Positions 34,769 through 43,985 of a stretch of DNA of 64,000 nucleotides are shown piece after piece. The DNA is taken from positions 1-64,000 of the forward strand of contig JAFGIP010000117.1 of the NCBI GenBank assembly GCA_016929525.1. The letters run 5' to 3'. The notes beneath the pieces were generated by a model. It worked only from the letters and a program-made list of their open reading frames with translations, searched no databases and was not told the origin of the DNA. Every line of letters begins with the position of its first letter. The stretch's first letter is position 1. A program made the position numbers and the translations under genes. The stretch comes from Bacteroidales bacterium (GTDB taxonomy: Bacteria; Bacteroidota; Bacteroidia; Bacteroidales; UBA10428).

Positions 34769-35070
34769 AATACTTTGAATTTTGAAACCACAAAAATAGT
34801 CTTTTTATATCCTAAAGAACGTAACAATTAAGACTGATTAAATGTTTTAATATTTTTCTAACTCATGTGATGTTAAATATAATGATCCAGGCATATTATA
34901 TGCTGCATAATATTAATAGAGGATTTAAAAATATAGTTCAAATTTTATTAATTTGCTTTACAAATAATATGATATAAAAAGCTTTATTATCAACTTTGTT
35001 ATTCAGTGCAACTCTGTTTATGTAATGTTGTCTGTTTATTTTAGATTAACCTTATTAAAAGAAAAACACT
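34769..35070. other. AT-rich intergenic region
   Basis: 302 bp between divergent slyD and the barrel-protein gene. On the leftward strand TATTTTTG (34791-34798) is a good -7 for slyD. Nothing else recognisable. Confidence 0.5.
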
Positions 35071-35691
35071 ATGAAAACTAGATCAATAATTATAGCAGTT
35101 CTACTTATGGTCGGAGTGTCTACAGCGTTTTCACAAATTAAGTTTGGTATACGCGGAGGCATCAACAGCAGCAATATGAAAATTAAAGATTTTACCGGGG
35201 ATGATTATAAACTTGAATATAATACCGGACAGTTTGGTTATCATTTTGGTGTAATGGGCCAGGTTAAAATTCTTAGTGCTTTTATTCAGCCTGAATTGTT
35301 ATTTACTGTTGCCAAATATGATGTCAAGTTAACTAATACTGCCACATCAGAATCTGAGGCAGGTACTCAAAAATTTAATAAACTTGATGTTCCGGTGATG
35401 GCAGGGGTAAAACTCGGAGTGTTCAAACTTCAGGCAGGGCCTGTAGCTACTGTAATGATTAATTCAAAATCGGATGTTTTAGATGATCATGACGATTTTA
35501 AACAGAAATTCAAAACAGCCACCATAGGATATCAGGCAGGTATCGGACTGGAACTCAGCAGTCTTCTGCTTGATCTGAAATATGAAGGTAATCTGAGCAA
35601 ATTTGGGGATGGTATTAATGTTGGTAACAATTCATTTGAATTCGACCAGAGGATGAGTCAGATCATATTAAGCCTCGGATTTTTATTTTGA
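35071..35691 (+). CDS. Small outer-membrane beta-barrel protein
   Basis: A 206-residue protein with a signal peptide (VSTAFSQ near residue 22). The mature part starts IKFGIRGGINSSNMKI, a common opening for PorT-like/OMP_b-brl barrels of Bacteroidota, and shows about eight alternating strands ending in QIILSLGFLF with the terminal aromatic residue used by the BAM complex. No function is assigned. It has its own terminator and probably its own promoter. Confidence 0.82.
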   Translation: MKTRSIIIAVLLMVGVSTAFSQIKFGIRGGINSSNMKIKDFTGDDYKLEYNTGQFGYHFGVMGQVKILSAFIQPELLFTVAKYDVKLTNTATSESEAGTQKFNKLDVPVMAGVKLGVFKLQAGPVATVMINSKSDVLDDHDDFKQKFKTATIGYQAGIGLELSSLLLDLKYEGNLSKFGDGINVGNNSFEFDQRMSQIILSLGFLF

Positions 35692-35732
35692 TTGAAAATA
35701 TAAGCAATTCTTTTAGAATATGGAATTTGATG

Positions 35733-35755
35733 ACGACGGATAAAAAGACCGTCGT
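35733..35755 (+). terminator. Intrinsic terminator after the small barrel-protein gene
   Basis: ACGACGG (35733-35739) pairs with CCGTCGT (35749-35755), loop of nine bases, followed by a run of T. Confidence 0.8.
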
Positions 35756-35858
35756 TTTTTATATGAAATATCTAATTATGCTAAAATTTTGTTTTAATAC
35801 TTGAATTATTTAAAATAATTACCTTTCTTATAGGTTTGTTACATGAAATTTTAATATT

Positions 35859-37910
35859 ATGAGAAAATCCCAAATCATTTGCATTGTTATTTTCATTGCT
35901 CAATTCAGTTTGTCATTAGCTCAAAAGGCTTTTATGAAATTTGATAAAATTTCACAGGAAGAACTTGAAATGACCTCCTATGCACCGGATACTTCTGCCG
36001 GAGCAGTAGTATTAGGTGACTATGGAATTACCCGGTTTACTTTCAGTGAAGATAGCTGGTTTGACTTGGAGTTTAAGCGTCATGTCCGCATTAAAATTCT
36101 GGACAAAAGTGAACTTAACTGGGGTAACTTCAATATAATATTATATGTTGGAGTTGGAGGGAGTGAAGAAGATATTACTTTATTAAAAGCCTATACCTAT
36201 AACTTGGAAGATGGTGTCGTTAAAAAAGATAAACTTGAAAGGAAAGACGCATTTTTTGAAGAAAAAATTGATAAAAACCATAAACAAGTTAAGTTTACAA
36301 TGCCGAATGTTAAAGTAGGCTCTGTAATTGATGTCACTTATACTATCAAATCGCCATTCTTATTTAATCTGAATAAGTGGTATTTTCAGAGAAACATTCC
36401 GGTAGTACATTCAGAATACCATGTATTTATACCCGAGTATTTTAACTACAAGAATTGGATCAATGGTTATGTTATAATAAAGAAAGAAAGCGATATTAGA
36501 AATGAAAAATTCACCTATCATGAGGCTGCAGCTATAGAACCAGGAATGTACGGCGGAAGAACTTCAGGAGGTATGAGAAGTTTTGAAGCTAAAATTACAC
36601 ACTGGTCGTATTTAGGTGAAAATGTTCCGGCTTATAAAAATGAACCTTACATAACTAATGACTTTGATTACCTTTCGTCGTTGGAATTTGAACTTATTTC
36701 TACAGAATTTCCAATGCAACCGGTTAAATACTATACGAGCACCTGGGATAAAATAAATGAAGAAATGATGGAAGATGATGAATTCGGAAGACAGATAGAT
36801 AACAAGGGACACTTAACTGAATATATTGAAAAAATAAATCAGGCGACAGAAAATCCTCACGAAAAACTTCAGTTGTCATTTGAACTTATTAAGTCAAATT
36901 TAAAATGGGATAAAAGGTATAGGGTATTTTCCACAACCAATGTTAGAAGGGCATTTACCGAAGGTGGAGGAAGTTCTGCAGACATTAACCTGAATCTTGT
37001 GGCTTTATGCCGGGGACTTGGGCTAAAGGCCGATCCTGTATTGGTAAGTACACGTAGCAATGGAATGGTAAAACCGGGCATGGTAATCATGACTCAATTC
37101 AATCATGTAATAGCTGCAATAAAAATTGATGATAAGATGTATTTACTTGATGCCATTGATCCGTTATGTTCTTATGATTTACTTCCTCCAAATACATTAA
37201 ACGGAAAGGGATTTTTAGTTAGTAAAGGTGGATATCAATGGGTTGACTTGTATTCTAAAGTTAAATTGGAGGAAACTTTATATTGTCAGTTAAAAATTAA
37301 TGAAGACCTTGAACTTGAAGGTATTTACCAGAAAAATCTGAAAGATTATGCAGCTTATGCACTTCGAAAAGAAATTGACGAACTGACTGATGGTGAAACC
37401 TATTCAGATAAATTTGAAAGCGGCACAGACGGTTTACAGGTTATATATATGAATATTGAAAATACTGATAGTATTTATAAACCAGTTAAGCTCAGTGCAG
37501 AAATTATATTAGCTGACGCTATTATTGAAGGCGGTGACCATCTTTATTTTAATCCGATACTTTTTAACAGGATGAAGGAAAACCTTTTTAAAAATGATGA
37601 AAGAAAATACCCGGTAGATTATAATTATCCTATTCACAAAAGAATGATATTTAATATTACTATACCTGAAGGATATACGTTCGAGGAAATTCCTGCACCT
37701 CAAAGAATTGCTTTGACGGATAATGGTGGAAGATTTATATATACAGCTTCAAGGATGGGACAGGTATTGAGCATTAATTGCGATTTTCAGCTAAATCAGA
37801 CTATCTACCCATCAACAAATTATGGAGAGCTTAAAAAATTCTATGAAATAATTGTAGCAAAACAGGCTGAACAGGTTGTACTTAAAAAGACACAGGATTC
37901 AAACCTCTAA
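35859..37910 (+). CDS. DUF3857 protein with degenerate transglutaminase-like domain
   Basis: A 683-residue exported protein: signal peptide to about residue 21, DUF3857 (about 60-260), transglutaminase-like core (about 330-440), and a C-terminal beta-rich part. At the place of the nucleophilic Cys is Ser373 (GGGSSADINL); His416 (QFNHVIAA) and Asp431 (YLLDAIDP) remain. Loss of the Cys suggests no thiol catalysis, a pattern frequent in this family. It is followed after 17 bp by a related protein that keeps Cys, so the two probably work together in the periplasm. Function unknown. Confidence 0.85.
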   Translation: MRKSQIICIVIFIAQFSLSLAQKAFMKFDKISQEELEMTSYAPDTSAGAVVLGDYGITRFTFSEDSWFDLEFKRHVRIKILDKSELNWGNFNIILYVGVGGSEEDITLLKAYTYNLEDGVVKKDKLERKDAFFEEKIDKNHKQVKFTMPNVKVGSVIDVTYTIKSPFLFNLNKWYFQRNIPVVHSEYHVFIPEYFNYKNWINGYVIIKKESDIRNEKFTYHEAAAIEPGMYGGRTSGGMRSFEAKITHWSYLGENVPAYKNEPYITNDFDYLSSLEFELISTEFPMQPVKYYTSTWDKINEEMMEDDEFGRQIDNKGHLTEYIEKINQATENPHEKLQLSFELIKSNLKWDKRYRVFSTTNVRRAFTEGGGSSADINLNLVALCRGLGLKADPVLVSTRSNGMVKPGMVIMTQFNHVIAAIKIDDKMYLLDAIDPLCSYDLLPPNTLNGKGFLVSKGGYQWVDLYSKVKLEETLYCQLKINEDLELEGIYQKNLKDYAAYALRKEIDELTDGETYSDKFESGTDGLQVIYMNIENTDSIYKPVKLSAEIILADAIIEGGDHLYFNPILFNRMKENLFKNDERKYPVDYNYPIHKRMIFNITIPEGYTFEEIPAPQRIALTDNGGRFIYTASRMGQVLSINCDFQLNQTIYPSTNYGELKKFYEIIVAKQAEQVVLKKTQDSNL

Positions 37911-37927
37911 AATATTATCATTATTAT

Positions 37928-39862
37928 ATGATAAATATTAAAACAGATATGCTGAGGACATTTGTTTTTATTTTCCTTTCATCTGTAATTCTTGGATCAT
38001 TATCTGGTCAGAATTTGCATTATCCGGTTTCAGAGATTCCGGATTCCTTAAAGGAAAATGCTCATGCGGTAATTAGGTATAAAACACTCGAATTTGAACT
38101 TGAAGATTTAGATCATACAAAAATAACAGTAAGAAATGTTTTTACTATTTTGGACAGAGGTGGTGACAATTTTGCTGATATTATTTGTGCATACAATAAG
38201 GGAAAAAAGATAAAATACATAACAGCAACAATATATAACGAAAAAGGTAATGAAATTGAAACCTTTGATCGCGATGATTTTAAGGATAAAAGTATGGACC
38301 CTTTTGGTTCTGTATACTTAGATACAAGGCTTTTAACCTTTTCTGGTAAAAGTTCCTCTTATCCATATACAATTGAAATTAATTATGAAGCTATATATGA
38401 TGGTTCCTTCTTTTTCCCGGAATGGTACCCCATTGACGATTACAATCTAAGCGTACAGTATGCAACCTTTAGTGTTTATGTTCCGAAAAATTATTCTTTG
38501 AATATTAGAGAAGGAAATTTGTTACTGCCAGGTCAAAAAAAAGAAATTGATGATAGAACGATGTATTTATGGGAAATTGATAATTACAAAGCTATTGACC
38601 ATGAACCATTTTCGCCTGATTTAGAAAAAATATCACCATTTGTAAAATTAAGTCCGTCAGTTTTTAAGTATGGAGGATACACAGGCTCAATGTCTGACTG
38701 GAATAGCTTTGGATACTTTATCAGAGATATTAATGATGGAAGAAACGATTTGCCGGAAGAAGCACGTTTGAAGGTAACGGAAATAATATCAGGAAAAGAA
38801 AACGATTTTGAAAAGGCTAAAGCAATATATGAATATATGCAGTCGAATTCAAGGTATGTGAGTATTCAGATAGGCATTGGTGGTTATCAGCCATTTCCGG
38901 CTAGTGTGGTGTATGAAAATTCATATGGAGACTGTAAAGCTCTCACTTATTATTTGAAATCAATGCTGGAAGTTGCAGGGATAGAATCATTTTATTCACT
39001 TATTAGAGCGGGAAAGCATAACTATGATCTTGATGCAGAATTTACATACAGTCCTTTCAATCATGCTATTCTCAATGTACCAATAAAAGGGACAGATTAT
39101 TGGCTTGAATGCACAAGTCAGATACATCCTTTTGGATTTATTGGCGATTTTACTGATGATAGATATGCTCTTGTAATTACTGAAAATGGTGGAGAACTGA
39201 AGAAGACCAGAAAATATACTCGAGAGGACAACAAGGTTGTCAGAAAAGCAGAAGTGAATATTAAAACAGATGGAATGGCAGATGCAACTATTAAAACGAT
39301 TTATACTGGTTTGGAATATAGTGCTCTGATCGGTTTAATAAACATAGACTATGACCGTCAGAAAGATTATCTGTATGAAAAACATATTCATATTCCGGAT
39401 TTTAAGATCAACTCCTTCAGTTATGAAGACAGCCCTTCAGTAAATCCTTCGGTTATTGAGAATCTGGACCTGGAACTGATTAATTATGCCTCAGTATCTG
39501 GTGAGCGTATCTTCGTTCCGTTAAATTTAATGAACAAATTCAGCTATGTACCTTCCAGGAACAAAAGTCGGAAAAATGATATCGTAATACAGGATGAATT
39601 TATTCATTACGATTCCATTGCATATGCAATACCGGAAGACTATAGCATCGAATTTCTTCCGCAAGGCGATACAATTGATTATGACTTTGGCGCCATGATA
39701 TATGCAACTTCAGTTAATGATAGTAAAGTATTATACATCAGAAAATTTGAATTTAACAGGGCAACATATCCAAAAGAAAAATACGATGAATTTGTATCTT
39801 TCTGTAAAGAAATAAATAAAGCTGATAAACAAAAGTTAATTCTTGTAAAAAGACAGGAGTAA
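37928..39862 (+). CDS. DUF3857 protein with intact transglutaminase-like domain
   Basis: A 644-residue protein with a signal peptide; translation may begin at 37928 or at the Met at 37949, which directly precedes the hydrophobic stretch LRTFVFIFLSSVILG. DUF3857 covers about residues 50-250. The transglutaminase-like core has Cys336 (YGDCKALTYYL), His379 (PFNHAIL) and Glu394 (YWLECTSQ) in triad positions, so catalysis as a cysteine protease or transglutaminase is possible. Second gene of a pair with the preceding paralogue. Convergent with the flavodoxin gene, whose stop lies 2 bp away. Confidence 0.85.
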   Translation: MINIKTDMLRTFVFIFLSSVILGSLSGQNLHYPVSEIPDSLKENAHAVIRYKTLEFELEDLDHTKITVRNVFTILDRGGDNFADIICAYNKGKKIKYITATIYNEKGNEIETFDRDDFKDKSMDPFGSVYLDTRLLTFSGKSSSYPYTIEINYEAIYDGSFFFPEWYPIDDYNLSVQYATFSVYVPKNYSLNIREGNLLLPGQKKEIDDRTMYLWEIDNYKAIDHEPFSPDLEKISPFVKLSPSVFKYGGYTGSMSDWNSFGYFIRDINDGRNDLPEEARLKVTEIISGKENDFEKAKAIYEYMQSNSRYVSIQIGIGGYQPFPASVVYENSYGDCKALTYYLKSMLEVAGIESFYSLIRAGKHNYDLDAEFTYSPFNHAILNVPIKGTDYWLECTSQIHPFGFIGDFTDDRYALVITENGGELKKTRKYTREDNKVVRKAEVNIKTDGMADATIKTIYTGLEYSALIGLINIDYDRQKDYLYEKHIHIPDFKINSFSYEDSPSVNPSVIENLDLELINYASVSGERIFVPLNLMNKFSYVPSRNKSRKNDIVIQDEFIHYDSIAYAIPEDYSIEFLPQGDTIDYDFGAMIYATSVNDSKVLYIRKFEFNRATYPKEKYDEFVSFCKEINKADKQKLILVKRQE

Positions 39863-39863
39863 T

Positions 39864-40370
39864 TTAGGTAAATTCCTTCTTAAGCTGCTCACACCACCTG
39901 GCTATTCGCTCTTTATTTTTCTTTGGTTCATTTTCAAAATCAAGTGCAAGGCCGGCAAACTTATTACCGCGAACAGCTTTTGAGCTTTCAAAGGTATATC
40001 CTTCGGTAGAGGTAAATCCTACAATTGTGACACCCTGCTTTTCTAATATTTCAGCCATCAGACCAATGCCATCAACAAAATTCTCCGGGTAGCCTTTTTG
40101 ATCTCCTGCTCCATAGATTGCTACTTTTTTCCCTTTGAGATCAATATCTTCGATAGCAGGCACAAACTCATCCCAATAATTTGGCAATTCTCCATCGAAC
40201 CAGGTGGGAACTCCAAGGATCATGTTATCATAAGCTGTAAATTTTTCTACAGTAATTTCTTCTACATTTACCGGATCAATGTTCTCTTCTCCCAGGTTTT
40301 CTGCAATCCTGCTTGCTGCCTGACTTGTCTTTTTTGTATTAAAACTATAGAATAATCCGATCTTTTTCAT
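39864..40370 (-). CDS. fldA: Flavodoxin
   Basis: A 168-residue long-chain flavodoxin. The FMN phosphate loop is near the N-terminus (IGLFYSFNTKKTSQAA), with the Trp/Tyr-flanking segments VPTWFDGELPNYWDEF and YGAGDQKGYPENFVDGIG; the long-chain insert follows TSTEGYTFESSKAV. The phosphate loop begins SFNTKKT rather than the usual STGNTE, a mild departure. It carries low-potential electrons. It is the last gene of an E2-E1-flavodoxin set, 18 bp after E1, which suggests an electron link to oxoacid metabolism, though this may just be shared transcription. Confidence 0.88.
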   Translation of the reverse strand: MKKIGLFYSFNTKKTSQAASRIAENLGEENIDPVNVEEITVEKFTAYDNMILGVPTWFDGELPNYWDEFVPAIEDIDLKGKKVAIYGAGDQKGYPENFVDGIGLMAEILEKQGVTIVGFTSTEGYTFESSKAVRGNKFAGLALDFENEPKKNKERIARWCEQLKKEFT

Positions 40371-40388
40371 TTGATATTTACTTGTATT

Positions 40389-42446
40389 TTAATAATCGAG
40401 CAATTCGTTAACTGCTTTCAATATTTTTTCGGTATTGGGAAGGATTGCTTTTTCGAGGATCCTGTTAAATCCGACAGGTGTAAATGTTGATCCTACGCGA
40501 CGAACAGGGCCGTCAAGATATTCAAATGCCAGATCAGATATCTGTGCGGCAATTTCAGCTCCAAATCCCGAGAATACTTTGTCTTCATGAACTATAAGTG
40601 CTTTACCGGTTTTTTTAACCGATTCAATAATTGCATTCGTGTCGAGAGGTAAAAGCGACCTCAGATCGATTACCTCAATATTTGCTTTATTTTCTTTTGT
40701 CAGTTTTTCAGCAACCTCCAGGCACATATGGGTTGTGTTCCCGTAAGTGAATATCGATATATCGGTTCCTTCTTTTCTAACCCGTGCTTTTCCGAATGGT
40801 ACTTCAAAATCATCGGGTACAGGAGTGGCTGCAACTGGTGCATTATACAATGCCTTTGGCTCCATGAAAACAGTCATACCCTCTGAACGGATGGAAGTGC
40901 GTAACAATCCTGCAGCATCGTCTGCAAAAGACGGGTAAACAATACGCGTTCCCGGGAATGTTGTCAGAGCTCCTTCAATATTTTGCGAGTGATATAAACC
41001 GCCACCGATATATCCTCCTGAGGCAAGCCGGACAGTTATATTAGGTGAAAACTGACCTTTTGATCTCCAGTATTCATGAGATGTTTCAACAAATTGTTCC
41101 ATTGCTGGCCAGAAATAATCGGCGAATTCAGCACCTTCAACAACAATTCTTATTTTCTTGTTGAATCGTGACATGCCGTTTGCTGTTCCCATTATAAAAT
41201 CTTCAGCTATTGGTGCATTGAATACTCTTTCTTTGCCGAATTCCTGCTGCATTCCTTTTGTAACGTTGAAAATTCCTCCTTTTTCTTTGTATGCAATATC
41301 CTGTCCCCAGATAAACGTGTCGGGATTGTGTCTGAATTCAGCTTTTAATGTTTCATTTATAGCCTGAATGAGTTTTATTTTTTCTCCGTTATGATTATGA
41401 ATTCCTTCCGGATATTTTTTGGATTTGTATTCATCTCCGATTACATAGTCAAAGACTGAATCCGGAGATGGATCAGGGGCTGCAAGAGCTTTTTTGTGGG
41501 CTTCTTTAACTTCTGCTTTGGCCTGGTTTTCAATTTCAACGAGTTCTTCTTCTGTAAATCTCTTATAGCGGAGAAGAAGTCTGCGATACTTTGCCAGCGG
41601 GTCGTATTCATACACATAATTCAGTTCATAATCGTCGCGATATAATTCATGACGGTCTGAATTGGAATGGGAGTGAATGCGGACACAGTTTGCCTGAACA
41701 ATAACAGGTTTGGAATTTTCAAGAGCCCAGTTCTTAGCTTCTGTCATTGCATTCATTGAATCGAAAATATCTTTCCCGTTACAATGAATAATACGTAAAT
41801 TTTTAAAACCTGTAAAGTTGTTTGCTACTTTTCTGCTGGCAGTCTGATCTGACTTAGGTACAGAAATACCATAGCCATTGTCCTGAAATACGAAGATTAC
41901 AGGTAGCTGTTCATTTGATGACCCATTAATGGCTTCATAAACATAACCTTCGGAAACTGAAGATTCGCCCTGCGAACAAATTGCGACACCTGTCTTATTG
42001 TATTTTTTTATTGCACGACCTGCCCCTGTTGCATGTAAAGCATGATTACCGGTACAAGATGAAACATTATGAATATTAAATTCGGGTTTTGCGAAGTGAT
42101 TTGACATATGCCGGCCCCCGCCTGCTACATCGCTGTCTTTTGAAATACCATTATAGATTGCTTCTTCTGCTGTCAATCCTGCAGATATTGATGTCAGCAT
42201 ATCGCGATAATAGGGGAAAAGATGATCTGTTTTACGATCGAAAATCTGTCCAATAGCCAGCTGTATACCATCATGACCTGCATACGGTGCATGATACGAC
42301 CAGCCAATTGCCTGCTTCAGGTAATTTGGAGCACGATCGTCGATAATACGACCAAGAACCATAAGATGGAACCATTTTCTCAGAGTTTCTTTTTCAGTAA
42401 TCTTTATCGAATATATTTTTATTATTGGTATATCGGTAAATGCCAT
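40389..42446 (-). CDS. 2-oxo acid dehydrogenase E1, fused alpha and beta subunits
   Basis: A 685-residue thiamine-diphosphate enzyme. The alpha part (about 20-330) has GGGRHMSNHFAKPEFN, the ThDP motif SQGESSVSEGYVYEAI (Glu in place of the usual GDG) and FQDNGYGIS; the beta part (about 355-685) has FGKERVFNAPIAEDFIMGTANG and ASGGYIGGGLYHSQNIE. Fused E1 chains of this type act in branched-chain 2-oxo acid dehydrogenase or a related complex in Bacteroidota. It follows the E2 gene by 14 bp. The precise substrate (branched-chain oxoacids or pyruvate) is not certain. Confidence 0.9.
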   Translation of the reverse strand: MAFTDIPIIKIYSIKITEKETLRKWFHLMVLGRIIDDRAPNYLKQAIGWSYHAPYAGHDGIQLAIGQIFDRKTDHLFPYYRDMLTSISAGLTAEEAIYNGISKDSDVAGGGRHMSNHFAKPEFNIHNVSSCTGNHALHATGAGRAIKKYNKTGVAICSQGESSVSEGYVYEAINGSSNEQLPVIFVFQDNGYGISVPKSDQTASRKVANNFTGFKNLRIIHCNGKDIFDSMNAMTEAKNWALENSKPVIVQANCVRIHSHSNSDRHELYRDDYELNYVYEYDPLAKYRRLLLRYKRFTEEELVEIENQAKAEVKEAHKKALAAPDPSPDSVFDYVIGDEYKSKKYPEGIHNHNGEKIKLIQAINETLKAEFRHNPDTFIWGQDIAYKEKGGIFNVTKGMQQEFGKERVFNAPIAEDFIMGTANGMSRFNKKIRIVVEGAEFADYFWPAMEQFVETSHEYWRSKGQFSPNITVRLASGGYIGGGLYHSQNIEGALTTFPGTRIVYPSFADDAAGLLRTSIRSEGMTVFMEPKALYNAPVAATPVPDDFEVPFGKARVRKEGTDISIFTYGNTTHMCLEVAEKLTKENKANIEVIDLRSLLPLDTNAIIESVKKTGKALIVHEDKVFSGFGAEIAAQISDLAFEYLDGPVRRVGSTFTPVGFNRILEKAILPNTEKILKAVNELLDY

Positions 42447-42460
42447 AAGAAGTTATTAAA

Positions 42461-43762
42461 TTAAATTGTCTGGTTAACATCAAAATTCTCCAGGTAACCG
42501 GCAACTGATTTAAGGAATACTCCGCCTAAAGCGCCGTCTACAATTCTATGGTCATAAGTCAGCCCAAGAATCATCTTGTGTCTTATAGCAATTACGTCTC
42601 CTGTCGGGGTTTCGAGAACGGCAGGTTTTTTCTCGATAGTACCTGTTGCCAGAATGGCAACCTGTGGCTGATTGATAATTGGTGTTCCTGTAAGATTTCC
42701 GAAAGTACCAAAATTTGAAATTGTGAATGTTCCGCCCTGTATATCATCCGGACTGAGTTTATTATTTCGTGCATTCATTGCTAGAGTATTCAGGTCAACA
42801 GTTAAACCAAGCAGTGATTTTTGATCGGCATTTTTGATAACAGGTACAATCAGATTTCCGGAGGGTAATGCAACCGCAATGCCAATATTAATGTTTTTAC
42901 GCAGTATGATTTTATCATTGTCAACCGATGCATTTACTCCTTTATGATCTTTAAGTGCCTTTGCCGCAGCTTCGATAAATATGGGCATGTAGGTAAGTTT
43001 CTGATTTTCGCGTTTCTTAAACTCATCTTTCATTTTCTTACGCCACATCACTATACCAGTAACATCAACTTCAATGAAATTTGTTACGTGTGGAGATATT
43101 TGTTTTGAAAGCACCATATTCTCTGCGATCATCTTCCGCATCCTGTCCATTTGGATCACTTCATCTCCTTCATTAACTGTAACTGTAACAGCCGGCTGTG
43201 CTCTGCCAACTGCCTGACCAACTGTTTTGGAAGGTTGAGCATCTCTTTTTTCGATATAACTGAGGATATCTTGTTTACGAACCCTTCCGTTATGTCCGGT
43301 TCCTTTTATGCTGTGAAGTTCATCAGCTTTTATACCTTCTTTTTGTGCTATATTTTTTACAAGAGGGGAATAAAACCTGCCTTCTGTAGTGTATTCTTCT
43401 TTTTTGTCAGCCTTAGCAGATACTTTTTGTTCAGCCTTGGCTCTTTCGTCTGTTGTATCGCTTTTACCTTTATCGAAGTCTTTTTGCTCCGCAGGTTCCG
43501 CTTTTGTTTCACCGCTTTTTCCATCAAGATCAATTATTGCAATAATTTCATCGACAGGAACTATAGCTTCCTCTTCGAAGAGTATTTCTTTTATTACACC
43601 ATCAACAGGTGACGGGATTTCAGAATCGACCTTATCAGTTGCAATTTCGAGTAATACATCTTCTTCTTCAATGGTATCGCCAGCTTTTTTAAACCATTTT
43701 GTGATGGTGGCTTCCTGAACACTTTCGCCCATTTTAGGCATTACTAAATTGAATGTTGCCAT
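42461..43762 (-). CDS. Dihydrolipoamide acyltransferase E2 of a 2-oxo acid dehydrogenase
   Basis: A 433-residue three-domain E2. One lipoyl domain (1-75) with lipoylated Lys44 in EIATDKVDSEIP; a charged linker rich in Lys, Glu and Ala; a peripheral-subunit binding domain (about 132-170: YSPLVKNIAQKEGI ... GTGHNGRVRKQDIL); and the catalytic domain with YDHRIVDGALGGVFL (HxxxDG). It moves acyl groups to CoA and forms the complex core. First gene of the leftward E2-E1-flavodoxin operon; no E3 (lipoamide dehydrogenase) is in the window. A -7 element lies upstream. Confidence 0.93.
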   Translation of the reverse strand: MATFNLVMPKMGESVQEATITKWFKKAGDTIEEEDVLLEIATDKVDSEIPSPVDGVIKEILFEEEAIVPVDEIIAIIDLDGKSGETKAEPAEQKDFDKGKSDTTDERAKAEQKVSAKADKKEEYTTEGRFYSPLVKNIAQKEGIKADELHSIKGTGHNGRVRKQDILSYIEKRDAQPSKTVGQAVGRAQPAVTVTVNEGDEVIQMDRMRKMIAENMVLSKQISPHVTNFIEVDVTGIVMWRKKMKDEFKKRENQKLTYMPIFIEAAAKALKDHKGVNASVDNDKIILRKNINIGIAVALPSGNLIVPVIKNADQKSLLGLTVDLNTLAMNARNNKLSPDDIQGGTFTISNFGTFGNLTGTPIINQPQVAILATGTIEKKPAVLETPTGDVIAIRHKMILGLTYDHRIVDGALGGVFLKSVAGYLENFDVNQTI

Positions 43763-43794
43763 TAAATATGGATTTTACCATTTCTTACTAAGCG

Positions 43795-43802
43795 CAAATA
43801 TA
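43795..43802 (-). promoter_or_regulatory. Candidate -7 element of the E2-E1-flavodoxin operon
   Basis: On the leftward strand this reads TATATTTG, an exact TAnnTTTG match, 32 bases before the E2 ATG. No good -33 TTTG at the ideal distance. Confidence 0.4.
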
Positions 43803-43985
43803 TGAATAACCTCATAATTTAAAGCCGGTCTAAATTAAATGTAAATTAACTTATCCGGTTTGAATCCATAGATTGGACTGCGCAATCAGATTATCACTAG
43901 CCTAACAAAATTAGCAACAGTATGTTTAAAACGGAATAATTATTTATAAAAAGAAATGATCAATCAGATGAGATGATTGTCGATA

